From Byssothecium circinans (lineage: Eukaryota; Ascomycota; Dothideomycetes; Pleosporales; Massarinaceae), in assembly GCA_010015675.1 (NCBI GenBank), contig ML977025.1:128394-192393 (forward strand): DNA of 64,000 nt. Reading direction: 5' to 3'. Both the position numbers and the translations under genes were made by a program. This document shows, piece after piece, positions 22,576 to 34,436 of the stretch; position 1 is the first letter of the stretch, and the number at the start of each line of letters is the position of its first letter. The notes beneath the pieces are model-generated. The model searched no databases and was not told the DNA's origin. It was given only the letters and a program-made list of their open reading frames with translations.

Positions 22576-23695
22576 TTACAAGCTGATCTCCCCCCTCCAG
22601 GTGCCTTCAGTCAAGCCCAGCGTCTCAATGCAGTGCTGCCACCTCGGACCACCCCGCTCTTTTCTCCTCAAATACTGCAGAAGCTTCTGCCTCCTGTGCA
22701 CGAGCAGCCTCAAATTCCTCTTGTTGTGCTTGTCGCCCTTGCCGCGTACGGCCAAGAAGTCGGCGAGGGTCTTGATCTTCGCAGTCAAGATGGCGATCTG
22801 GACCTCGGACGACCCGGTATCAGGACCGATGCGCTTGCGTGTTTCCTTGACGTTCGTTTCGGGGCGAGCGGCATGTGGCTGAGTTGAGTTGACGGCGTGT
22901 AGCGGAGGTGCGCGAGGAGGCATGATTCGGTCCGTGTTGTGACGGCCGAAAGTGTTGACACAGCGCGCAACATTGACCTTCATCCTGTCCTTGGAGCTGC
23001 CATTGTCTAGCAGTGTGATTCGCCTGATGGCCTCGGTGGCGCGCTCGTGATCCTTCTGCTTTCGCGATTCCAGCTCCTGCGGCGTGATTTTGGCTTCTGC
23101 TTCCCCCTCAGCATTCTGCGAGGCATACTTCTGGTACTGACTCCACGGGTAAGGACCCCTACCGTTAAATGTTGCACCCGCGTTCTGTGCTGCCGTTTTC
23201 TCCGCTGCTCTCTCTGCCTTTTTGGCGTCCCACAGCGGCACCGCCACCTTCTCACTCTCCCTCAATTGGCTCTTCACGACTTGAGGTTTCAATGCATAAT
23301 TGAGATACGTGGAGTCTTTGGGGATCTTCTTCTCCGCGTCCCATGTCAATGGCGCGGCGCTGGCGAAGGACTCGACGAAGGCGGTGCTGGTGCCGCGAAT
23401 GGGATCACCCAGAGCAGCTACTCGGGCAGCTTCGAGATCGGCGCGTCGCGAGAGATTGGCGGCCTTCTTGCGGGCCTGCTGGGCAAGGATGTAGGGGTCA
23501 TGCGTCTGGCGCTTTGTCGAACGACCAGATGTCTTTGCAAGCGGTGCGGCGGTTGCGGAGAAGGGGCGCAGAGGCAGCGTGAACTGGGTGGGAAAGAAGG
23601 GCACTATTACCGTTAGCTGTATAATATAAAGCAGATTTAGTAGACTTACCATTGCATGCCCGCAGGCACGCTACACCTGGTATTCGCGGCAGCAT
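22576..23695 (-). CDS. MRPS28: Mitochondrial small-subunit ribosomal protein uS15m
   Basis: Exons 23695-23650 and 23603-22576 (46-base intron) give 357 aa. The C-terminal 90 residues carry the bacterial S15 signature: [18 protein letters not shown], then [22 protein letters not shown]. The N-terminus ([15 protein letters not shown], then [15 protein letters not shown]) is basic and hydrophobic without acidic residues, as in a mitochondrial presequence. The long middle section is typical of fungal uS15m. The protein binds the mitoribosomal small-subunit rRNA. The first exon is only 46 bases, but the junction is in phase and gives the expected presequence. Confidence 0.9.
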
Positions 23696-23911
23696 TTCCT
23701 GATGTTGCGATGCCAATCGTCTGCTATCTCTCGATGTTTCTCAATGCTGCACCAAACAGTTTTGCCCATCCGAGACGCCTTACCAAAACAAGCTAGACCG
23801 CACAGCGCGAATATCACCGTCCCCCTCCAAAAGTTTTGCGACTTGTTCAACCTCGACGCCCACACCCATTCCGAGCACCACCACAGTCACCTGTCTCTAC
23901 AATCCATCAAT
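23696..23911. promoter_or_regulatory. Shared divergent promoter of uS15m and RPS0
   Basis: Only 216 bases separate the two start codons, which point away from each other, so the interval must hold both promoters and leaders. The RPS0 side has CACC and CACAGTCACC pyrimidine/C-rich tracts just before the ATG. No specific factor site can be claimed. Confidence 0.5.
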
Positions 23912-24942
23912 ATGGCTCCCTCAAACCTCGCCGTTTTCAATCCCACGTCGCAGGATATCGAGATGTTGCTCGCCGCGCAGGCGCACATCGGGTCCAAGAA
24001 CCTCCAGGTGCACATGGAGCCGTATCTGTGGAAGACGCGCCCCGACGGTGTCAACATTATCAACATTGGCAAGACGTGGGAGAAGATTGTGCTCGCCGCC
24101 CGCATCATTGTCGCCATTGACAACCCCGCCGACAGTATGTACAATATCTAAGCTCTCGGAGCTAGCTTGCGAAAATCGACAGGCTTGCAAAAGTGGACAG
24201 TAGCTGATTTCTCTAGTCGCTGTCATCTCCGCCCGTCCCTATGGCCAGCGTGCTGTCCTCAAGTTCGCCGCGCACACTGGTGCCTCCGCCATCGCCGGTC
24301 GCTTCACCCCCGGTAACTTCACCAACTACATCACCCGCTCGTTCAAGGAGCCGCGCCTGATCATCGTCACCGACCCCCGCACCGACGCCCAGGCCATCAA
24401 GGAGGCTTCCTACGTCAACATTCCCGTCATTGTGAGTATATGATCTGCGCGCCATGGAGGATTGAAACTGACAGAAATAGGCTCTTTGCGACACTGACTC
24501 CCCCACCGAGTATGTCGATATTGCCATCCCCACCAACAACAAGGCCCGCCACTCTATCGGCCTCGTCTGGTGGATGCTTGCTCGTGAGGTCCTCCGCCTG
24601 CGCGGCACCCTCGCTTCCCGCGAAGCCGAGTGGGACGTCATGACCGATCTGTACTTCTACCGCGACCCCGAGGCTGAGGAGAACAAGGACGCTGCTGGTG
24701 TGGAAGAAGCCAAGGTGCCCGGTGCCGACGAGGTTGGCCCTGGCCCCGTCGAGGCTGGCTTCACCAGCGAGTGGGATGTCTCCGGCGCCACCCCTGGTGC
24801 TGGCTTTACTTCTCAGGCTGCTCCCGGTGGTGGTAGCTGGGATGCTGATGGTAATGACTGGGCTGCTTCCGGCGCTGTGGAGGCTGGCAACGAGGGCTGG
24901 GGTGCCGAGACCACCCAGCCGGCCAGCACCGCTCAGTGGTAG
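23912..24942 (+). CDS. RPS0: Cytosolic 40S ribosomal protein S0 (uS2)
   Basis: Exons 23912-24134, 24217-24431 and 24481-24942 give 299 aa. The protein begins [20 protein letters not shown] and contains [41 protein letters not shown], the [11 protein letters not shown] segment and the [13 protein letters not shown] helix, all diagnostic of eukaryotic uS2 (RPSA). The C-terminal tail is acidic with several Trp and ends TAQW. It is a structural protein of the small subunit, needed for late 18S maturation. Intron phases agree (1 and 0). Confidence 0.97.
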
Positions 24943-25516
24943 ATGTTTGAGCATCTGCTGCGGCACGTCTTTAGCTACCATACCCCCGTACTGACAAATA
25001 CCTGCATTTCTTCACTATGTCGGTGTAGGAGCACGGCTTGGAAAAAATGGAGTGTTCGACACCAATGAAATGTTCACTGTTCGATGGAGCTTGCGGATTG
25101 CGGGAACTGTATCAATGCTTTGCACTTATGAGGGAAAGATACTCGGACTCTGCGAAGGGGATGAGGGAAAGCCCTGTGCGAGCGATCGGGTCGTTCTTGA
25201 GCTGACGCCCATTCCTGAATTCACGTATCCTCTGACTCTTAAATTTACTCTTGCTCCGTGCCTCGTGAAGTGCTTTGCATCCTTGAGCTAACATGCGAAT
25301 ATATTGCATCTTCATGATCAACTTCCAGATTCCTTGCCCTGCGTTCAGATATATATTAATTTTAACATGATTTTCGAGGGGTATACTGGCGGCGATGACG
25401 TAATCCTACTTGCTACCTCGGTGAGCTTTCACTCGCCATGGAACTCATATCTTCTTCCATCGACTCTTCTTGCACCGGAGTCTTTAGGGTAGAGTAAAAC
25501 CAATGTCTTCCTCTCT
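24943..25516. other. 3' flanks of RPS0 and the F-box-like gene
   Basis: Two convergent genes end at either side. Small frames inside (for example 25052-25291) look like noise. Confidence 0.45.
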
Positions 25517-27413
25517 TTAAGATCCACCGAGCCGGTTGCACTTGGTGACGACCCACTTCTCCCACCTCTTCCTTTTGGCGTTGCTCACCATCACTCCATC
25601 GTCACCTAAATCGTCACCTAACTCAACTGCGCGATTAGGATATGAATCGCATTCCTCTGCTCTTTCCCACAGTTCAAGAGACAGCGGAGGGAAGCCCCTC
25701 TTATCCTCATCTACTGCACCATTGTCATTGCCAGCATCCGAATTAGAGTGGCAATAATCCGAAAATATTGAGTTGCTCCCACTGGAGACCAGAGAGATAG
25801 CGTCGACAGCAGCATCGGTTTGAAGGGCCCAGTCGTCATCATCATCGGCATCGGGATCGGGATCGTCGTCGGCATAGTAATTGTAGTCCGCATCGTCGTC
25901 GGCATCGTCGTCGGCATCGTCGTCGGCATCGTCGTCGGCATCGTCGTCGTTGTTGTCGTCGTCCTCGTCGTAGAGCGCGTCGAAGAGCGAGTCGTCGGAG
26001 TCGTCGGAGTCGTCGATATGATCGCGAATCGCCCGTTGCTCATCGAATCTCTTCTCATATCCAATCCGATGTAGACTGACCCAATTCAATTTGATCATCT
26101 CATTTGCCAAGAAAGCAAGCACATCCTTCCACAAGCTGGCCCCTCTGAGTTGTACCTCGCGAAGTCGGAGACCTGTGAGTTTAAGACGATGTCGCCTAGC
26201 CAGCGTAGTAATTTCTTCGGCATCTAATCGCAATGACTGAAGACTAAGAACCACCAGTTTCTCCAATCGAATATTATGAAAGAGCTCTTCAAGTCTGAGC
26301 CCTAGGGGCCTGTGGGATGGGAATCCTAAGTGAACCGCCGTCATGTTGACTGCAGCACTGAATATGTGCTTAAAGGCATTCGAAAGTCCTCGCATCTGGT
26401 TATCTAAGTCGTCGCAGTCAATAAATTGAAGCTCCAAGCCTGTAAGAAGCTCTGCCAGTACGCCAAATTGGTTCACACGCCGCTCTGCAAGAATTGCAAT
26501 GCTAGAAGGTGCGAACACTGGCGACGAGAATCTTGTGCAACTCGAATTCGCTGCTAGTAGAGCTGCGACAACTGTCTGCGTACTGTGGGAGCACGCTCGT
26601 GTCCAACTCAGCTCCACCAGATGAGTGGCGCCCTGATGCTGCCTCAGGTACGTTATCAGCATACCGTCTTCTTCATCCACGACACTTAAAATTTGAACGT
26701 GTTGGAGCTTTGTGAAGACCGAGATTGCTTTTCGCAGGACGCGCATGTCCTCCCGAGACTGAACAATCTCTTTCTGGGCGTTGATCTTCTGGACGAAGTG
26801 CTCGACGTTAAGAGAGCCGAGAGGTGTGGGCAAATTCGTTAGAAGCTCGCCCACCCGTGTTCGACCTACGGTAATGTCAGCAGTGTTAAAAAGTACCTCG
26901 CATTATGTATGCAGGACCTTCAATAATAAAATACGGTACTATATAGCTGAGTTTCTTAACGAGGGGAGCAAGATGCGGGTGCTCCGCGATGGTTTCCAGT
27001 TTGTGGAGGCCACTTTTGGAGAATCTCGTAGTAATTCTTGAGAACTGGATAATAACGCCGATATTCGCGCATTTCCGGCAGACGAGGCGAAAATTCGCAA
27101 TGTCCTCTTGGTGAGGTCGGTCTGGTGGCACCGGAGGGTCAAGACTCCGGTATTGACGCGTTAAATGCGAGGGAAGGTAATTTACGGTGCAGTCAAGGAT
27201 CTTAAAGATCATGAGCAAGACTGTGTCGGCTAGTTCAAGGAGATACATTTGAGGTTTCTCGGGATAGTTTGGGGTTTGCAAATCGATTTTGTGCATGTAC
27301 GGGGCGGGTGCGCAAGTGACTGGTGTGCGTGAGTGAGTGGTGGATATTACATCAGCCAACGCTCGGCCAAAGGCTTCGATTTTTCCGGAATTTGTCAAAA
27401 TCCAACGCTTCAT
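25517..27413 (-). CDS. F-box/LRR-like fungal protein with acidic repeat tail
   Basis: Exon 1 starts at ATG 27413 and exon 2 runs 26865-25517 to the stop. The junction is uncertain: a 52-base intron (26866-26917, donor GTCCTG) gives EGRTRVGELL, whereas the better donor GTACTT leaves only 31 bases (26866-26896). Both are in phase, and a branch-like CTGAC precedes the acceptor. The N-terminal part has LLELADTVLLMIFKILD, resembling a degenerate F-box helix, followed by DIANFRLVCRKCANIG, as in many fungal F-box proteins. The middle is Leu-rich (LVVLSLQSLRLDAEEITTLARRH), and the C-terminus carries Asp-rich repeats then a Gly/Asp/Asn tail. A substrate adaptor role for SCF is inferred, weakly. Confidence 0.55.
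25891..25950. repeat. 12-bp tandem repeat encoding Ala-Asp-Asp-Asp
   Basis: Five near-perfect copies of CATCGTCGTCGG lie inside the F-box-like gene and encode repeated ADDD on the minus strand. The unit is a multiple of three, so copy changes keep the frame. Confidence 0.85.
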
Positions 27414-27606
27414 TACTGTACTCGCGGAGCGTAGTGGAAATCACTGAAGTGGGAGTCACGTGCAAATCTCACCCCCAGTGAACCAATAAGGCCCTGACGA
27501 TCATCTAAGAAGTGTGTCTATCAGTGAGGGTGGCAAAAAACGTGACTCCGACTCCACCGGTGCGCATGAGTAGAAGGAAAGGTTACTATCTAGACGTCTA
27601 AGCATC

Positions 27607-30600
27607 TTACACAGGGAGCAATTTCGAAACCTTCTTGTGCCCCTTAGCTGCGGCCCACCACCGCGGCTTCCAACCATATTTATCCTCATTCTTCGGGTCG
27701 ACGCCGTCCGTCCCAAGCAGCATCTTTATCACTGCCTTATGGCCACCCCCTGCAGCCCAAGATAACGGGGTTCGACCATTATTATCCCTAGAGTCTGCGT
27801 CAATACCACCCTTCTTAAGCAGCAACTCTACAACTGCCTTGTAGCCCTTTTCTGCAGCTCGCGATAACGGCGTCCGACCGTCATTATCCTTAGAATCCAA
27901 GTCTATGCCATCTCTCCCTAACAGTAACTTTGTTACCGCCTCATGCCCATTCTCAACTGCCAACAAAAGTGGCGTTCGATTATTCCTATCCCTTGAGTTT
28001 AGGTCAACGCTCTCCTCTAGCAGTAGCTCCATAAGAGCGTGCTGATCACCCTCTGCAGCCCAAGATAGTGGGGTTCGACCATTATTATCCCTAGAGTCTG
28101 CGTCAATACCACCCTTCTTAAGCAGCAACTCTAAAACTGCCTTGTAGCCATTTTCTGCAGCCCACGAAAGCGGTGTCCGGCCATTAATATCTTGAGAATT
28201 TAGGTTAATACCATCCATCTCAAGTAGCAGCTTTACTACGGTGTCGTGCCCCTTCGCTGCGGCCCATCCTAGCGGCGTCTGACCATGTCTGATATCCCAA
28301 CGGTCCCCATTGACGCTACACATCGCGCGCACCAGCTCCATTTCCGCCTCTTTCTCTAAAGCTAATGGCAGCGGAGATACGTCCACCTTAACCTTAGAAC
28401 CTAAGTTGAGTCCGCGCTTAGTAAGCAGCAACTCCACCACTCTCTTGTGTCCCTTGACCGCGGCCAACCACTCTGGTTTCCAACCATACTTGTCCGCGTA
28501 ATCTGAGTTCATGCCACCTTTTGCGAGTAACCCTACCACCACCTCGTATCCCTTTTCTGCAGCCCACGAAAGCGGTGTCCGACCGTATATATCCTTAGAT
28601 TCTGGCTCAACGCTAACCGAGAGTAGGAGTTCAACGATCGCTCCGTGCCCCTTTTCTGCAGCTAACAAAAGCGGCGTTTGACGATTTTTATCCTTAGCGT
28701 CTAGGTTGACACTATCCTTCGTTAGTAGAATTTCTACTATTGCTTTATTCCCTTTTTGTGCTGCATATGACAGTGGTGTCCAACCATATCTAGCATCTCT
28801 TGAGTTTAGGTCAACACCATCTTTTCCGCATAGTAACTCTGCTATTGCCTTGTGTCCTTTCTCTGCAGCCCACGATAGCGGTGTTCGACCGTATTGATCT
28901 TGAGTTTCTGGATTAACGCTGTCGTTTGCAAGTAGCAGCCTCACTACTGCCTCGCGTCCCTTTTCTGCTGCTAGCGAAAGCGGCGCACGACCATATATGT
29001 CCTGAGCGTCCAGATTGACCCTGTCTGTTGCAAGCAGTAGCATTACCACTGTCTCTTGTCCTCTTTGTGCAGCCCATGACAATGGTGTCTGGCCGTATTT
29101 ATCCTTTGCATCTGGGTTAACACCGTTCTCTTTGAGTAGTAGCTTGGCCACTAGGCTATGCCCTTTTCCTGCAGCGTATGACAGCGGCGTCCGACCGTAA
29201 GTATCTTGGTAGTTTGGGCGATCCCCATTCTTGAGCAGTGTGACCATTACTTCTGCGAGTCCGAAGTATGCCGCAATATGTACTCTTGTCACTCTTTTTG
29301 GCGTTCTCTGACTGTAACCGGGGTAATAGAAGTCTCTAGAGGACATTGCGGCTTGCCAAGAGGCGGACACCTTAGCTTTACTCTGAAGCAGATCCAAAAT
29401 CAATTGTTCTCCCCCTATTAAACCAGCTCGGGCATGATTTCCCCAATGTCGCGCGGCATACCCATAGAGAATGTGCGATCGTAGTCGTGCCTCAAACTCC
29501 TCGTCTGTTCGACAATAGCCAGTTTTGAAGGCATCAAACAAGATATAGGTAACGCAGATCTCCGTAATATAACTCTGGGCATTAGGGAACCAAGATGTCC
29601 AGGTCCGCTGAAAGTACTCTTGTGTAGTGTGGTGCACTAGACGAATGATGTCGCTCTCCTCGTCTACCATCACAAGGCCAGCGGAGACGGAGATTATATC
29701 CTCAACATCCAGAATATTGTCCAGGTCTAGTTCTTTCTCGTCTAGTTTCACCGCCAAAGCATGGCATATCTCTTTTGTGCTGAGTGGTCTCTGCGCATAT
29801 GTAATCCAGGATAGGATATTCGTTGCAAGCGCCCTATCTTCAGGCAGCTGCCCCTTTATTCTCTTAACGGCATCGTCATATGCCTTATCAAGCGCTTTAC
29901 TCCCTCTAGACAATGCTTCCAGCGTGGATTGGACCTTGCTCTTAGTCCTCTTATCTAGAAGTGAATCGACATGGAGGCGAGCAAGAAGAAACCTATTCTT
30001 AATAAGCCATTGCTCTAACAGGCTATCCGATACACTTACATGCCGTCTACAGCCTGCAAAATTTTGTCTTGCACTATTTCCTACAGCGCATCGTCGCATT
30101 GGATACATTTAGGTAGCCGGTAAGTCTGACCGGCTACAAATCGCTTTACGTCGTCATCACTCGCCCGCACCTCTAGCGTTAGAGCTGCACTAAACTCGCT
30201 CACTATGTCTGATATAAAACGCGAAGTAGCCATAAGCCGCACATCTCGTTCGCCCTGCAGATCACGGAGTTTGGCTAGAAATTGGTGTCGAGTGCCGTCT
30301 TGGTCTGGACACTCGTCTAGAGCATCAACCACAACGTACACACTTGAGTAATTAGCAACTACACACTGCAGAGCTCCAAAGATTTCGTTGAGTGATGGTG
30401 TGGTCCCTCGTTCAGCATGCTGCTTGTGTAAACGTGCTACAGGCTCCATAATAGATGGTCGGCCCTGCACTAGCTGCTTAAGGATAGCAGCTAGTAGACT
30501 AACGGTATCCTGGTCTGTCTTGTAGTTGCAGTACACATAAGCAACTCCAACGGTGTCACTCAGCATTGATTCTAAAAGGTGGTTGACTGTGATCGTTGCC

Positions 30601-31390
30601 ATCATCGTTTTACCAGCTCCGGGGATCCCAGGGCAAAACAATGTCTCCTTTGGTCCATGGAGCCATTTATGAAACGTAGCGTCGTTGAGAAACCACTGGC
30701 CTGTCCCTTCTTGTCTGTGGCCTAGGATGTCAGATTGCTGAGCCGGGAAGTCGGTCCGGGATATCCATTCCATAATCTTATCGCGTTTTGCCTGGTCTTG
30801 TCTTTGCTGTACTCTATCAAGTCCAGATTCCATGGCGGGAATGTGTAGCCGAATAAAGCCTGTGTCATTTTTGATGGCTTCCGTATTGCTGTGGGTCTCG
30901 TCTGTACAATCTTTGATCGCTTGAGACAGTTTGCTTAAATATGTGAGTAATCCATCTTGAATGCCAATGTGGAGACTAACAAGTGGTCCATTTCCAGCGC
31001 GAGTTGCACAAGCGTTCTCAAGCGTCCTATCCTCGCCATTATCTCCATTACTTCCTCTTTGATAAACTTCCACAGGAGATAATGACGTAGCCCCTTTATT
31101 CCTCCTCCCGTTGCTATCTTAGCGTGCAATTGCTCCAAAGCAAGCTTGTACTGGTCGAGCGGACCATTTTTTACACCAAGCGCCCGGACCGCTGTGTACC
31201 ATAGCTCGTTGGAAGCCCCCTCTTCAAGGCGGTATCTTAAGGTGGTAAGAAGATTGTAGAGATTCGATGCCTCGATGGCACATTGAGCGCGGTCTTTTGG
31301 AGCGTCTTTAACGTGGTTGAGATACTTCATCACCTTGCTGGTGAGCTGCAGGATGGCGATAATGCTGGCGGTAATGCTGAGCGGATCCAT
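27607..31390 (-). pseudogene. STAND/NLR gene: HeLo-like N-domain, NACHT, about 17 ankyrin repeats, one in-frame TAG
   Basis: Exons 31390-30981, 30933-30040 and 29992-27607 (two 47-base introns) join exactly in frame to 1,229 codons apart from TAG at 30083-30081, codon 421. The N-terminus (MDPLSITASIIAILQL) matches the fungal STAND N-terminal (HeLo-like) domain. NACHT follows with Walker A GIPGAGKT, Walker B VYVVVDALDEC and LMATSR. After the stop comes the usual winged-helix region (FLLARLHVDSLLDKR, LSWITYAQRPLSTKEICHAL, RLVHHTTQEYF) and ankyrin repeats with TPLSWAAEKGH. In relatives (from memory) a Gln-type codon stands where the TAG is. Such receptors are thought to sense non-self and trigger incompatibility-type cell death. 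It may be a pseudogene, a truncating allele or a base error. A TTG or GTG start is not needed: 31390 is ATG. Confidence 0.8.
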
Positions 31391-34300
31391 AGCTTAGTGG
31401 GCCGCGTCGAAGATCGGAGGAAGGCAATAGATGAATGAAGGCTTATGCAGACGTTAGTGAATTGCGGTGCCTTGGGGTTCTTTCCATCCACCGCAGCCGG
31501 AAGGCTGAAGGGCGGCTTGGCGGACACGCTCCTCACACGCTAGGACGACTGCGCCCTAAATTTGCTGTCATCTTCAAGCCGCAAAATCCACATGAAGAGC
31601 GCGCAGCATGCGCCAGCATGCTTACATGCACAATCTAATCGTCACAAACGTATCCTGCCCGGTATCGAATATCGCCACCACAAAGCAGGGAGGCCCCGCA
31701 CCGGCACACAGGATTGTGAAGTGAGCTTCAGCTCTCGCGTGACCGCTCCTTCGATGCCACAAGGAAGAACGAGGCGTTCCACCATCTGTATACGCAGTGT
31801 CTGAATTTTTCGCTACCATGTTCTGTTAGACATTCTGTTGGAGAAGCTTCGCTGACTTTGCATCTGTGACCCTGGGCAGCACTCCTTTGATGTGTGGCGT
31901 GAGTCCAGTCAGAGCTGTGCTGACGGCTTGAGCGAGACGACTTTCTGCAAAAAGACCAACAACAGCCATGGCTCACAATTGGGCCCAATTCGGAAGCTGT
32001 TCGAAGCAGCGACACTTATTTGAAAGCCAACTACTGTATAATCATGTGTCAAAGATCTAGCAGCACGGACCATGGTTGCAAAGTGAGAAGTGTCAAGCAA
32101 ATGCAACAACAACTTCTATTCGCGACACCCACTCGTTTTAATTCAATTCCACACTCGCTTCATTTGCATTCACTTCAACTGTCTACACTCGTTCATCTAT
32201 TTTTAGAACCAACATCCCATTGTCGAAACTTTTTCGAGTGCGGGGACCCAGGGGGATTTTGTGGGTGTTGGGGGACATGGAGGCGGATTTGGTGTTGATT
32301 GTTAATTACGCGGTGGTGGTGGTGGTGAGGGTTGGGGATGGGATGAAGAGGGGAGAATGGGCAGGTACATATATAAAGGGATCTATCTAATTCATCGACA
32401 ACAATAATAGCAATAGGATAGGAAACTTGGATCGAAACGAACGAATGAACGCCTGTTCCCACACCCCGAACTTCTGAGCATGCCGTTACTTTCCGCGATT
32501 CCCTTCTTCATCCGCTCCTTTCCATCTTTCCCATTCATACAGTATCCATACCATCCCACGCACCTTCTGTACTCTGACGCTCGGGTGGACCCAGGATCAC
32601 GTGCTTTTGCCAACCGCGCTCTGATTTACCGATTCGCTGGGGATGAGTTTCCACGTGATTCTTGGACGAGCTGTCTGGTTTCGAGTGCCGGATGTAAATG
32701 GCGCCTGCCCAGCGAGACGGTACATTTGCTGGGGAGAGAGTGAACATGGTCTGTTCATTTGAGTTTTGCGTTGCACATTAAAAATGGGTTATTTTATGGT
32801 GAGAAAATTAAAATTACATAAATTCTGTGGTTGGACCTCCCGTTAGCTTTTGCATTGTCATTGTTGTTGTTTTGCGATGGGGGTTGTTGTCGCGGCCCGA
32901 ATGAATGAATGGTCAATGGTGGAACTGGAATGAGTAGTAAGTGAAAGCACAGCTGGCCGCCATATCGCGGCCTCTCTCGTAGCAGGAAAAGTGGGATGCA
33001 AGTAAACACTCTCGCTGTAGACACTGTAAAACCTATCCAAAGGGGATACAGCGCCTAGTACTTTACTTAGAAGGCGAGTGCTTACTGTCTCGAGAGTGGA
33101 GTTAGCTGCGTTGCATCCCACGTACCTGCTACGCGAGAGGCGCCTTCAGTCTGTGCCTGTGCCTTTTCCTCCATACACCCGACCGATATCGCTTGCTTCC
33201 CCAATTTCCCCTCCTCCCCTCCCCTCACTCCTCCCACCAACACCAACATCAGTACCCGCATCCGATTACCAGCCGTGCCAACAGCACAATGCCACATGAG
33301 TTGCTGCATCATTCTACATATACAGGAAATGTTTGGAACCACGGCTCAATGACACGACATTGCTCCAGCCGCGGCGCGGCGCGCCACAGCCCAGTGCACT
33401 ATCGACTTATTTTGTGCCCTCAGGCCTCAGGCAGCAGGCTGGCTGATGGATGCTTTGTGTAGCCAGGACGGCAAAATCGGCTCGTATGCTGTATTGTGTA
33501 CTGTACAGTCTGCTACGTATTACATACGGGCCTGAATGGGGCAGAGACGTCCAGGGCTACCGCGTCGCATCCCGCGAGCGAGGTTCGTGGTCGGAGAAGG
33601 GCCGGCGTGATGGCGCGATGGATGGTGAATCGCGAAGGAGTGGTGATCGTCTTGACCGCGTGGTCGCTGGAGCCGCATTCTGAACCCAATCCCTCCTACC
33701 ATGCCGGAACACAGACCCAGCTGCCTTTTTCTGTGTAGCCGCGCAGTTCTCGCCGTCCTCGTGTTCAACGCCCTGCCTCTCTCAAATCCTCAAATCCCGA
33801 GAGCTGGGCTGCGGTGCGACTTGGCGACTTCTAATGGAACAATGAGACTATCAGGCGTCTCCCATTGCGTCCTTTAGCCGCTGAGAATGTTGGACCCAAC
33901 CCAACGCAACTCGACTGGACTTACTGCAACTCCCCTCAACCCAGACGGCGTCCTGTCAGCACTTGTTGACCAGTCCCTGCGCCTGAGCTGAGCGGGGTGC
34001 GGTTCCGCCGTCCACTCGTCCTCCACCACTTGGATGTCGTGCGCCCGCTTGCCTTATCATGCCTCCGTCCATGTACTAGACTACATTCTACCTGGTCAAG
34101 TCAAATTTCACATGGCTTACAGCGCCCGGAATAACCCATCTTTTTTGGTTTTGCTCCCCGCCGCCAACGCGCGCGTCCCCACTGATTGGTCCCGACAGCT
34201 GGTGGAGTTATGCTGCCTGCTTGTCTCCGGACGACCCAGGACGACCTCTCCCGAGCGGCGCATCATTTGCACTACCCTCTATATGCGGCCTTTTCTTGCC

Positions 34301-34436
34301 CGCGCCATGCCTGACTTTTAGCTCCCTTCTCACTCTCCAATCTCAATTCCTTTCCGTCCATCAACAGCTTCCGCTAGCTGGCACTCGACACTGACTCGAC
34401 AGCCCACATGTAAACCCTCACCCCGCCGTCGACGAA
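31391..34436. other. 3 kb intergenic between NLR and pseudokinase genes
   Basis: The NLR promoter is at the left, and a long C-rich leader or promoter for the kinase-like gene is at the right (about 33,100-34,430). I found frames on both strands but none with natural composition or splice support. I see no gene, repeat family or RNA gene. Confidence 0.45.

Noticed and set aside
26866..26896. 31-base intron in the F-box-like gene
   Set aside because: Shorter than credible fungal introns; a 52-base alternative fits, though its donor is weak.
27607..31390. Reading the NLR region as two separate genes split at 30081-30108
   Set aside because: Both halves fall into one NACHT-ankyrin architecture, and introns and frames join exactly except for one stop codon.
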